From Bifidobacterium bohemicum DSM 22767 (GTDB lineage Bacteria > Actinomycetota > Actinomycetes > Actinomycetales > Bifidobacteriaceae), in the NCBI RefSeq assembly GCF_000741525.1, contig NZ_JGYP01000002.1:1-64000 (forward strand): a stretch of 64,000 nucleotides of DNA, in the 5' to 3' direction. Both the position numbers and the translations under genes were made by a program. Positions 19,523 through 27,569 of the stretch are shown here, one piece after another (the stretch's first letter is position 1; each line of letters begins with the position of its first letter). The notes under the pieces were generated by a model. That model did not search any database. It saw only the letters and a program-made list of their open reading frames with translations, and had not been told where the DNA came from.

Positions 19523-20133
19523 TCTGGAACCCTACCGTGAAAACCGACCAAACCAAGCCGGAAGACATGGTCGATCTGCCCCGGGCAAAGCCACATCGCC
19601 GCGCAATCGCCCCACTCTGGCTGAGAATCATCTGCATAGCGATGGCTGTAGTCTTCCTTGTGACGGCGGCCATAACAGGATTGAACCTCTACGCGATCAA
19701 TTCCTATAACGAGGCCACAGCGACACTGAACGAAACCATTAAGCTGGCAAAGAAGCCGGGAACCGACCCGAAGACAATCGAACTACGTCAACGCCAGACC
19801 GACGAACTGTTTGACCGGGTGGGTAAGCTCAGCCCCGTACTCGTAGGCAGCGTCAGGCACGCCATCTCAACGAACACCAAAGTTTCGACCAAGCTCACGA
19901 CAAAGACTCGACAACGAATCGCGACTATTGAAGAAGCCCGACATAAGGGAGCTTTGGCAACAAAAGCACGGTCTTCGAACCAAGCGGACGGAGACGGAGC
20001 CGGCCTGACCGACGAACAGCGCCACGCCGTTGAGCAGACGTTGAAAGCCAATCAACCCTCCTCATCGAACTCGCAAAACCAAAACAAGGACGAGTCAAGT
20101 GACACACAGCATAAAGACATCAAGCCTTGGTAG
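19519..20133 (+). CDS. Membrane-anchored protein ending the MoxR cluster
   Basis: Uncharacterised 204-residue protein. A 40-residue N-terminal cytoplasmic stretch precedes one membrane helix (IICIAMAVVFLVTAAITGL) and an external, charged, probably helical domain rich in Thr/Lys/Gln, with a Ser/Asn/Gln-rich tail. The GTG at 19519 overlaps the preceding TGA (GTGA) and has AGGAGA six bases upstream; an in-frame upstream ATG at 19477 would bury the start inside the previous gene. I recognise no domain. Its position suggests it belongs to the MoxR/VWA complex. Confidence 0.75.
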   Translation: MIWNPTVKTDQTKPEDMVDLPRAKPHRRAIAPLWLRIICIAMAVVFLVTAAITGLNLYAINSYNEATATLNETIKLAKKPGTDPKTIELRQRQTDELFDRVGKLSPVLVGSVRHAISTNTKVSTKLTTKTRQRIATIEEARHKGALATKARSSNQADGDGAGLTDEQRHAVEQTLKANQPSSSNSQNQNKDESSDTQHKDIKPW

Positions 20134-20183
20134 GCCGTATCGCGGACAGCGACCGGTTTACGGCAGGAAGTAGGGTTAGGTAT

Positions 20184-21629
20184 ATGCAGCTGACCAACAT
20201 CACTCCCCCGATTGCCTTAAGCCCACTGGATGGGCGTTACCATTCACAGACCGCGCCATTGGTCGAATTTTTGAGCGAACCTGCCCTTAATCATGAACGC
20301 ATCGTAGTCGAGATCGAGTGGATGATCATGCTTGCCAACGGCTATGGCGAGCATAGAGGCCAATCACTGATCGATGGGGTCAGACCTCTTTCCGATGCGG
20401 AAATCTCCTATCTTCACGCCATCCCGAAGGATTTCGGAAGCGAAGGAATCGCCCGTCACGCCGCCTATGAGGCTCAGACCCACCACGACGTCAAGGCGGT
20501 GGAATACTACATCGACGACAAGCTTGATGAAGGCATAGAGCGTCTCGGACGGGACACAGAGCTGCCGCATCTGAAAACCTTGGTTCATTTCGCATGCACG
20601 TCGGAGGACATCAACAACCTTTCGATAGCCCGTTGCGTCAAACACGCGGTTGAACAGGTCTGGCTGCCCGGCGTGCGTCAGGTCAACGACTATCTGTGTG
20701 ATAAAGCCGAGGAGTTCAAGGATCTGCCGATGCTTGCCCTGACGCACGGGCAACCGGCCACACCCACAACACTAGGCAAGGAATTGGCCGTCTTCGCCTA
20801 CCGATTGAACCGCCAGCTTGATCATATCGAGCATCAGGAGTATCTGGGCAAAATCAACGGAGCCACAGGAACATTTGGCGCGCACACCGTCGCCTGTCCT
20901 GACGTCGACTGGCTTAAGGTCTCGCGTGTGTTCGTCACCGAACGTATGGGACTTACCTGGAACCCGCTGACCACGCAGATCGAAAGTCACGACTGGCAGG
21001 CCGAGCTCTATGGCGCCATCAGTCATACGAACAGAATCCTCCACAATCTTTCCGTTGACATGTGGATGTACATCTCACGGGGCGTTTTCGCCCAAGTGCC
21101 CGTCAAGGGCGCCACCGGCTCCTCGACGATGCCTCATAAAGTCAACCCGATCCGTTTTGAAAACGCAGAGGCGAATCTCGAATTATCATGCGCATTGCTT
21201 GACACATTGGCTTCGACACTTGTGGAAAGCCGTTGGCAACGCGACCTGACCGATTCGACAACCCAACGCAACATCGGCTCAGCACTCGGCTATTCATTGC
21301 TGGCCATCAACAACCTTCTGGCCGGACTGAAATCCGTACACCCCAACGAGCAGGCGATGCAGGAGGAGCTCGACGAAAACTGGGAGGTTCTCGGCGAGCC
21401 GATCCAAACAGCCATGAGAGCCCAGGAGCTCGCGGGCAGGCCAGGCATGGGCCGCCCATACGAAAAGGTCAAGGAACTGATGCGCGGACACAGTATTTCC
21501 AAGAAGGATATCGAAAGGTTCATCGATGACCTCGATTTTGACGAGGCAACCGCAGCAAGACTGAAAGCCCTGACCCCCGCCACCTATATAGGCCAAGCCG
21601 GGATGTTGGCGGAATTCGATCGACGATGA
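20184..21629 (+). CDS. purB: Adenylosuccinate lyase
   Basis: Cleaves SAICAR to AICAR and adenylosuccinate to AMP in purine synthesis. The 481-residue product starts MQLTNITPPIALSPLDGRY and has the fumarase/aspartase signature GSSTMPHKVNPIRFEN, the substrate-binding blocks HFACTSEDINN and LALTHGQPATPTTLGKE, and a C-terminal all-helical domain. Length and sequence fit the E. coli-type PurB subgroup. The frame is open 19 codons upstream, but the family start fits the ATG at 20184. It overlaps the next gene by four bases. purT and purC lie far downstream in this window. Confidence 0.97.
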   Translation: MQLTNITPPIALSPLDGRYHSQTAPLVEFLSEPALNHERIVVEIEWMIMLANGYGEHRGQSLIDGVRPLSDAEISYLHAIPKDFGSEGIARHAAYEAQTHHDVKAVEYYIDDKLDEGIERLGRDTELPHLKTLVHFACTSEDINNLSIARCVKHAVEQVWLPGVRQVNDYLCDKAEEFKDLPMLALTHGQPATPTTLGKELAVFAYRLNRQLDHIEHQEYLGKINGATGTFGAHTVACPDVDWLKVSRVFVTERMGLTWNPLTTQIESHDWQAELYGAISHTNRILHNLSVDMWMYISRGVFAQVPVKGATGSSTMPHKVNPIRFENAEANLELSCALLDTLASTLVESRWQRDLTDSTTQRNIGSALGYSLLAINNLLAGLKSVHPNEQAMQEELDENWEVLGEPIQTAMRAQELAGRPGMGRPYEKVKELMRGHSISKKDIERFIDDLDFDEATAARLKALTPATYIGQAGMLAEFDRR

Positions 21630-24133
21630 CCACGTCCAAGAGCATTCAACCAACCAGTGCCTCCACAACGCCGAACAACGGGAAGGTCGGCGCCGTCTCC
21701 GAACCGCGCATTAACGATATTGCGCCGCGCCGCACACGTAACTTCAACGATTTACTGCATGCCGTCATAGCGCTCATCGTCGGAATCATAGTCATTCTTT
21801 CCGCGGTCTACCTCAACGGACTGACCAGCGGAGTCGAGGCCGATGCCCACAACGCAGGTCAGTTGATGAACTGGCTATACGACGTTCCCGCATCGATGCT
21901 GCAGCAACTGGCAAGCTTCTTCATTGTCATCAGCGTCTTGGTCCAACTTATGGTCAACCGTGAATGGCTGCAATCGGCGGCTTCGGTAATCGCCCTTTTT
22001 CTGGGATACACCGCGGTGTTGTTCATCTCGCTGATGATCGTACGCGTGGACATGCCGGTGCTGACCGCCACGATCCGCTCCCCTGGAGCCGGAGCCGGAG
22101 CGTCCCTGGTGCCCGATGTCTACGCCGGAATCGCGGCCTTCCTGACGGTAGCAGGACCAAGACGCACGCGTTCGACCGTGAAGTGGGGTTGGAACATCGT
22201 ATGGACCGTGGCGATCGTCTTCGTTATCGTTTCGTGGCATTCCGTAACCGGTGCCATCGTCTCATTCACTCTTGGTCGCATCATCGGCCTATTAGTCCGA
22301 TTCACGGTCGGTACACAAAACCAGGGACTTTGGGGCAATGGCATCGTCCAAACGCTCAAAGGAATCGGTCTGAACCTCACCGAGCTGTCACGGCATCCAT
22401 CCGCCCCGGTCGTCTCGGGCGTGCTTGAAGCCGTTCTCGAGGACGATCTGGTTGAAAGTTCACGCGTCTACGAAGCCACCAACGAGGACGGCTCACGCTA
22501 CATCGTTTCCGTGCTTGATTCGCAACCGCATTCCGCCGGATATCTCAATCAGATCTGGCAGGCTCTGCGATTCACAGGCGTGACCATGCGTCGTGACCGC
22601 TCCGCCAGTGACGCGACACATCATCATTACACCATGTTGCTGGGGCTGGAATCGTGTGGTTTGCACACCGTCGAACCTTACGGGGTCGCGGACAGCGAAG
22701 AGTCCTCGGTCCTCGTCTTCGATACTTCGAGCACGCTGAGCCGGTACGATTCCACGAATCCCACGGACCAGGACCTAGCGGATTTCATGCGGTATCTTGA
22801 TACGGCAAATCACCGTGGATACACGCATCGACGCATCACACCGGACACGCTCGCAACGCTGAACGGAACCGACCCGAAAACCGGTAAACCAACCGCGATA
22901 CGACTGATTGCAGGCTGGCAGAACGGCGATTGCGCAAGCCTGCAGGCCAATGTTGCGATGGACAAAGTGCAACTGTTAGTATTGCTGGCCACGCTAACAA
23001 GCCCTTCACGGGCCATCCGAGTGGCCCGTCAGGTGTGGGGAACCGAAACCCTGACCGCTTTGACACCGTTCGTCCAGAAAGTCGCCATCCCTTCGGCCAC
23101 GCGCACTTTACCGGGGTGGAACAAGCAGCTGCTTGGCAAAGTACGCGACGGGCTGACGGCCCTGACCTCCGAAGACGAAGATGCACAGAACGAACCAGTG
23201 ACTTTGGCTCGTTTCAATTTCAAATCATTCTTCTCGTTAACCCTCGCCATCGTCGCAGTAGCCGTGATTTTCACTCAGCTCAGACCGGATGAAGTCATCG
23301 CTGCCGTGCGTAACGCCAAACCGGGGTGGGCTTTGGCCTGCATGGGATTCTCGCTGGCGGCTTGGGCCGGTGCCGCACTGGTGTTGGGCTCGTTTATGGA
23401 CAAGGACAAACGTAATCCCTTCGCACTGTTCTGCTCGCAGGCCGCTTCCGGCTTTACCGCCGTCTCGATGCCTGCCGGCGTAGGGCCCGCCTTCGTCGAT
23501 CTGCAGTTCCTTCGTAAAAACGGATACCGCAGCACTGCGGCCACCGCCATCACAACGGCCAGCTGGGGAGTTCAGAGTATCGGCACGGTTGTCATCATTT
23601 TGTTGTTGGGGCTGATCACCGGAAGAACGACCTTCTCCGGGATGATTCCGACCAATACGCTTGTCGTGGTCATCGGTGCCATTGTTTTGGCGCTCTGCAT
23701 TTGCATGGCGATTGGCCCATTGCGCCGTCTATTGATTGACAAATACCTGCCGCTGGTACGCTCCTATGCGCGACAGCTTGTGGAGGTTCTCGCCCAGCCG
23801 ACCAAACTGACCGGTGGGGTGATCGGATCAACCACACTCAACATAGCCACGGCTTTGGGTTTTTGGGTCGCGCTTCTGGCTTTTGGTCACACGTCAAACC
23901 CAATTGAAACCGTCTTTGTCTTTTTGCTGGCCAATACCTTAGGCAGCGCCGCCCCGACACCCGGTGGCCTCGGGGCGATCGAAGCGGCCCTTACCTTCGC
24001 CTTCACTTCCATCGGAGTGCCACCTGCGGTCGCTCTTTCAGCGACGCTGCTGTATCGTGTCTGTTTCTATTGGTTGCGTATTCCGCTCGGCGCACTGGCT
24101 ATGAAATGGTTAGATCGACACAATCTGATGTAA
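21626..24133 (+). CDS. LPG-synthase-like membrane protein with kinase-like middle domain
   Basis: An 835-residue protein in three parts. The N-terminal third has about seven hydrophobic helices (for example LLHAVIALIVGIIVILSAVYL). The middle (about 255-515) is soluble and looks like a divergent phosphotransferase/kinase fold: RYIVSVLDS, YTMLLGLESCGLHTVEPYGV and a catalytic-loop-like HRRITPDTLATL, but no clear DFG. The last third (about 525-830) is the lysylphosphatidylglycerol-synthase/UPF0104 transmembrane domain, with PTPGGLGAIEAALTFAF typical of that family. No aminoacyl-transferase (DUF2156) domain is attached, so lysyl-lipid synthesis is not implied. It is translationally coupled to purB (ATGA). 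Confidence 0.85.
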   Translation: MTTSKSIQPTSASTTPNNGKVGAVSEPRINDIAPRRTRNFNDLLHAVIALIVGIIVILSAVYLNGLTSGVEADAHNAGQLMNWLYDVPASMLQQLASFFIVISVLVQLMVNREWLQSAASVIALFLGYTAVLFISLMIVRVDMPVLTATIRSPGAGAGASLVPDVYAGIAAFLTVAGPRRTRSTVKWGWNIVWTVAIVFVIVSWHSVTGAIVSFTLGRIIGLLVRFTVGTQNQGLWGNGIVQTLKGIGLNLTELSRHPSAPVVSGVLEAVLEDDLVESSRVYEATNEDGSRYIVSVLDSQPHSAGYLNQIWQALRFTGVTMRRDRSASDATHHHYTMLLGLESCGLHTVEPYGVADSEESSVLVFDTSSTLSRYDSTNPTDQDLADFMRYLDTANHRGYTHRRITPDTLATLNGTDPKTGKPTAIRLIAGWQNGDCASLQANVAMDKVQLLVLLATLTSPSRAIRVARQVWGTETLTALTPFVQKVAIPSATRTLPGWNKQLLGKVRDGLTALTSEDEDAQNEPVTLARFNFKSFFSLTLAIVAVAVIFTQLRPDEVIAAVRNAKPGWALACMGFSLAAWAGAALVLGSFMDKDKRNPFALFCSQAASGFTAVSMPAGVGPAFVDLQFLRKNGYRSTAATAITTASWGVQSIGTVVIILLLGLITGRTTFSGMIPTNTLVVVIGAIVLALCICMAIGPLRRLLIDKYLPLVRSYARQLVEVLAQPTKLTGGVIGSTTLNIATALGFWVALLAFGHTSNPIETVFVFLLANTLGSAAPTPGGLGAIEAALTFAFTSIGVPPAVALSATLLYRVCFYWLRIPLGALAMKWLDRHNLM

Positions 24134-24325
24134 TACCTGCGCAATCACCTGCACTCCGTTTCCTTGTCGTTTCAGGCTTTGCGGCTAAGTCCAAATGTGA
24201 CCAAAATGTGACGAACGGGCGAAAAACATTGGAAACACGCGAAACTTGGCTGGATGATGGGGTATCATGTGTCTTGAAGATGGCTTACACAGTAAACGTG
24301 AAGCCCCTGAAACAAAGGATTGCTT

Positions 24326-24610
24326 ATGGCATACAACAAGTCTGATCTCGTTTCGAAGATCGCTCAGAAGTCCAATCTGACTAAGGCCCAGGCCGAGGCT
24401 GCCGTCAACGCCTTCCAGGACGTCTTCGTCGAGGCTATGCAGTCTGGTGAAGGCCTGAAGCTCACTGGCTTGTTCTCCGCTGAACGCGTTCGTCGTGCCG
24501 CCCGCACGGGCCGCAACCCACGCACCGGCGAGACCATCAAGATTCCTGCGTCCTACGGCGTTCGCATCTCGGCCGGCTCACTGCTCAAGAAGGCCGTCGC
24601 CTCCAAGTAA
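24326..24610 (+). CDS. hup: DNA-binding protein HU
   Basis: Histone-like nucleoid protein, 94 residues. It starts MAYNKSDLVSKIAQKSNLTK, with the helical dimer core and the beta-arm signature GRNPRTGETIKIPAS. AAAGGA six to seven bases before the ATG at 24326 supports this start over the in-frame TTG at 24320. It lacks the long Lys/Ala-rich tail of mycobacterial HupB. It is a single-gene unit with its own terminator. Confidence 0.97.
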   Translation: MAYNKSDLVSKIAQKSNLTKAQAEAAVNAFQDVFVEAMQSGEGLKLTGLFSAERVRRAARTGRNPRTGETIKIPASYGVRISAGSLLKKAVASK

Positions 24611-24627
24611 GGCAGTCAACTCGATTC

Positions 24628-24666
24628 AAGGTCTCCGTTCGCTATTACGACCGGGGACCTTTTTAT
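24628..24666 (+). terminator. HU gene terminator
   Basis: A 10-bp stem (24628-24637 with 24652-24661, one G-T wobble) is followed by a T-rich tract, 17 bases after the HU stop codon. Confidence 0.85.
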
Positions 24667-24747
24667 TAACACCTGTCTAAAGTAATACCGGTACCAAGTG
24701 CAGAAACCTTGGCAACAAGGCCGGACGTTAAAGAATGGAAAAGCCCG

Positions 24748-25596
24748 ATGACTACGAACACCCGCGAATTGGCGTTGAAGGTGGCACAGGTCACGCAGGA
24801 CGCTGGCCGGCACGCTCTGCATGACCAGATCAATCCGCATAACCTTGAAGGCTTCTTCATTCCCTCCACCAGCATGCAGCTTTCAAGCAATATAGACGAC
24901 AAATTGGTGGCGTTCATCGAAAATCGCATCAAGTACCTCGAACCGTTCAACGGACTGTGGCGAAACCGTCCTGAGGACGCCAAGCCGGGTGAGCGCTACT
25001 GGTGCGTGGGCTCGATAGACGGCGTGATTAATTTCGTGCGCAATATGTCGGAATGGACCATCACCGTCTCGTTGTTCGAATTCAACGAAGAGGGCTCTGC
25101 GCAACCGATACTCGGAGTCGTGCACGCCCCGGCTTTGGGATTGACCTACCTTGCCGCTCAGGATCAGGGCGCAATCCGGATCCAGCAGACTCCGGTCGGC
25201 GAAAGGCGCATTAAAGTGATGCCTTCCACGACCATGGAACTCGAGGGGTCAATCGTCAGTTTCGGCATGTCACACGTGGCATCCGAATCCGAGCGGGCGT
25301 TCCATGTGTTGGGCGACATCGCCGGCCGCCCCGCGGATGTCAAACGAATCGGCCCGGTCTCCTTGGACTTGTGCAAAGTCGCGGACGGCACCTATGACGC
25401 CTACTTCGAGCCTCACCTGCATCGCTGGGACATTCCCGCGGTTTCGGCGGGGGCCATCGTGGTTCGTGAAGCCCACGGCAAAGTGACACGGTGGAACGGC
25501 GAGGAGATTCACTGGCGCAGTGAGAACGATGTGGTCGCCACCAACGGACTGGTGATCGATCAGCTGCAGCCGTATTTAGTCAGTGCGGGAGTCTAA
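24748..25596 (+). CDS. Inositol-monophosphatase-like protein lacking key metal ligands
   Basis: A 282-residue member of the inositol monophosphatase fold family by its C-terminal half: LCKVADGTYDAYFEP and HRWDIPAVSAGAIVVREAHG contain the family's WD-x-x-A motif. In the central motif, where active members have DPxDGTTNF, this protein reads GSIDGVINF, so the first metal-binding Asp is Gly and the Thr is Val. The GEE motif normally found upstream is replaced by PGERYW. Two of the usual magnesium ligands are therefore missing and classic phosphatase activity is doubtful. The start at 24748 (ATG) is preferred to a TTG at 24709, but neither has a strong ribosome-binding site. It precedes pup by 139 bases. 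Confidence 0.75.
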   Translation: MTTNTRELALKVAQVTQDAGRHALHDQINPHNLEGFFIPSTSMQLSSNIDDKLVAFIENRIKYLEPFNGLWRNRPEDAKPGERYWCVGSIDGVINFVRNMSEWTITVSLFEFNEEGSAQPILGVVHAPALGLTYLAAQDQGAIRIQQTPVGERRIKVMPSTTMELEGSIVSFGMSHVASESERAFHVLGDIAGRPADVKRIGPVSLDLCKVADGTYDAYFEPHLHRWDIPAVSAGAIVVREAHGKVTRWNGEEIHWRSENDVVATNGLVIDQLQPYLVSAGV

Positions 25597-25735
25597 ACGG
25601 ACATGGTGCGACCTCACACCGTTGTTTACGGCAACAACCTCATCGTAAGGCCTACCACCACTGACACGTATCCGCCGAATAATCGACCGGGCAACGGCAA
25701 CGCCCGCTACCGACTTGCAACAAAGGAGACCGACC

Positions 25736-25927
25736 ATGCCGCAACAATTCATTCAACCACAGCAGAACCACGAAACCGTGACCGACCCGATTAACCGAGG
25801 ACAGACAGGGGTCGGAACCGAACCGCTCACCGATGTCCTCGATGCCGTACTCGACGACATTTCCACCGCCCTCGATGAAAATGCGGAAGAGTACGTCTCC
25901 AGCTTCGTGCAAAAGGGCGGGCAGTGA
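25736..25927 (+). CDS. pup: Prokaryotic ubiquitin-like protein Pup
   Basis: Small protein tag joined to lysines of target proteins by PafA. The 63-residue product has the conserved C-terminal half (DVLDAVLDDISTALDENAEE and FVQKGGQ). The C-terminus is Gly-Gly-Gln, so Dop must deamidate it to Glu before ligation. AAAGGAG lies eight bases before the ATG at 25736, which is chosen over an upstream in-frame start seven codons earlier. Its stop codon overlaps the pafA start region. Confidence 0.96.
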   Translation: MPQQFIQPQQNHETVTDPINRGQTGVGTEPLTDVLDAVLDDISTALDENAEEYVSSFVQKGGQ

Positions 25928-27504
25928 TGCCCCAACTACGCGACAGCTCCAGCGAAAGACTCCGCGACGAAGGTGAGGTCTGTCCAGGTTACAACTCATT
26001 CGATCGTATTTGCGGGCTCGAAACCGAGTATGGACTTGCTGCTACTGGCACAAGGCGACACTGCGAAGCCAGCGAGGCGGCCATGGCAATGTTCCGCCCT
26101 GTGGTGATGAAGGCTCGCTCGACTAACACGTACTTGGAAAATGGCGCACGGCTCTACCTTGACGTCGGTTCACACCCTGAATACGCCACAGCCGAGGCAC
26201 GCGACCCGATGGACGCGCTCAAGCAGGATCTGGCGGGCGAAGCGATTATGCGCAATCTTGCCTCTTCGGCGCAACAAGAGCTGAGGACTTCATACGGTGC
26301 AGGCACGACCGTACACGTGTTCAAGAACAATGCGGACTCTTCGGGGCACTCCTTCGGCTGTCATGAGAATTATCTGGTTCGCCGTTATGTCCCGCTTTCT
26401 GCAATCAAGTCGCAATTGCTGCCTTTCCTGATTACCCGACAACTGTTCACCGGGGCCGGCTGCGTGACTTCTGACGGTTTCGAAATCACCCAGCGTGCCC
26501 GCTTCGTTGAAGATGGCGTCTCCTCGGCCACCACACGCGTGCGTCCTATGGTCAACACCCGTGATGAGCCACACGCCGATCCGAATGAATTCCGTCGTCT
26601 GCACGTGATCATCGGCGATTCCAACCGATCCCAATGGGCGACGTTCATGAAACTGGCAACCACGCATCTGGTCTTGTGCGTTATTGAGGAAGCCGCCAGA
26701 ACCGGCAAACGCTCGGGGTTGGAGGATTGCGCATTGAACAATCCCGGCGCCGCCAATCGCGCACTGAGCGCAGACCTCACCCTCCACGCCGCCGATATGG
26801 ATCCGACCGACGCTGACGCTTTTCTCTCCGGCATCGACCGGTTCGACAATGCTACGCATCCCACCCATCATAGCGGTTCGGAAATTCACGACGTCAACCA
26901 TCACACAACCGGCAGGAAAATAACCGCACTGGAAATCCAATACCGATACTGGTCCGTGGCTTCACGGTTCGTGAACACCCACCGACAGGCCATGACACAG
27001 TCACTGCCGCACTCCGACTGTGACGAGGTGCTCGCCGACTGGAAAATGACGTTGGACGCTTTGCAATCCGGGGACTTGAGTTTCCTGCGTTCGAAAGTTG
27101 ATTGGATCGCCAAATACGAATTGCTTTCCGAGCTACGCAACCGCGGTTCGGACATATCCTATGCACGCCTCAGGCAGCTCGATATGGACTATCATGACAT
27201 CAGCGCGGGCGTGACCTATCCCTCGCTTTGCCGGCATGGTGTCATCCACACGCTCGTGAGTGCCGACGCCGTCCGATCATCGGTACAGACACCACCGAAC
27301 GACACCCGCGCGGCACTGCGTGGCGCCTTTATCACCGCGGCGAACGCGTGTGGAGGCGAATATGCCTGCGATTGGACGGATCTCAAGACAAGCAGACCCC
27401 AACGCTTGGAAGCACAACTGATTGATCCGTTCAGCACCGAGCCTCCGGCGGATTATCAAAGGCTGATAAATAGCCTGCATGTTCGACCGTCGCACCGGTC
27501 ATGA
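25927..27504 (+). CDS. pafA: Pup-protein ligase PafA
   Basis: Carboxylate-amine ligase of the glutamine-synthetase fold that attaches Pup to substrate lysines using ATP. The 525-residue product has the N-terminal catalytic motif RICGLETEYGLAATG, the conserved NGARLYLDVGSHPEYATAEA, and HENYLVRRYVP. It lacks the Dop-specific loop that follows the first strand. It carries an N-terminal extension of about 30 residues before GLETEYG. The ATG at 25927 overlaps the pup stop by one base; a GTG three bases earlier is the alternative. It is co-transcribed with pup. Confidence 0.95.
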   Translation: MPQLRDSSSERLRDEGEVCPGYNSFDRICGLETEYGLAATGTRRHCEASEAAMAMFRPVVMKARSTNTYLENGARLYLDVGSHPEYATAEARDPMDALKQDLAGEAIMRNLASSAQQELRTSYGAGTTVHVFKNNADSSGHSFGCHENYLVRRYVPLSAIKSQLLPFLITRQLFTGAGCVTSDGFEITQRARFVEDGVSSATTRVRPMVNTRDEPHADPNEFRRLHVIIGDSNRSQWATFMKLATTHLVLCVIEEAARTGKRSGLEDCALNNPGAANRALSADLTLHAADMDPTDADAFLSGIDRFDNATHPTHHSGSEIHDVNHHTTGRKITALEIQYRYWSVASRFVNTHRQAMTQSLPHSDCDEVLADWKMTLDALQSGDLSFLRSKVDWIAKYELLSELRNRGSDISYARLRQLDMDYHDISAGVTYPSLCRHGVIHTLVSADAVRSSVQTPPNDTRAALRGAFITAANACGGEYACDWTDLKTSRPQRLEAQLIDPFSTEPPADYQRLINSLHVRPSHRS

Positions 27505-27569
27505 CCAGCACGGTCACTCCGACCCGGCGCAATCGATCGCAGTCAAACCCGCATATTGCTCGAAACCAC

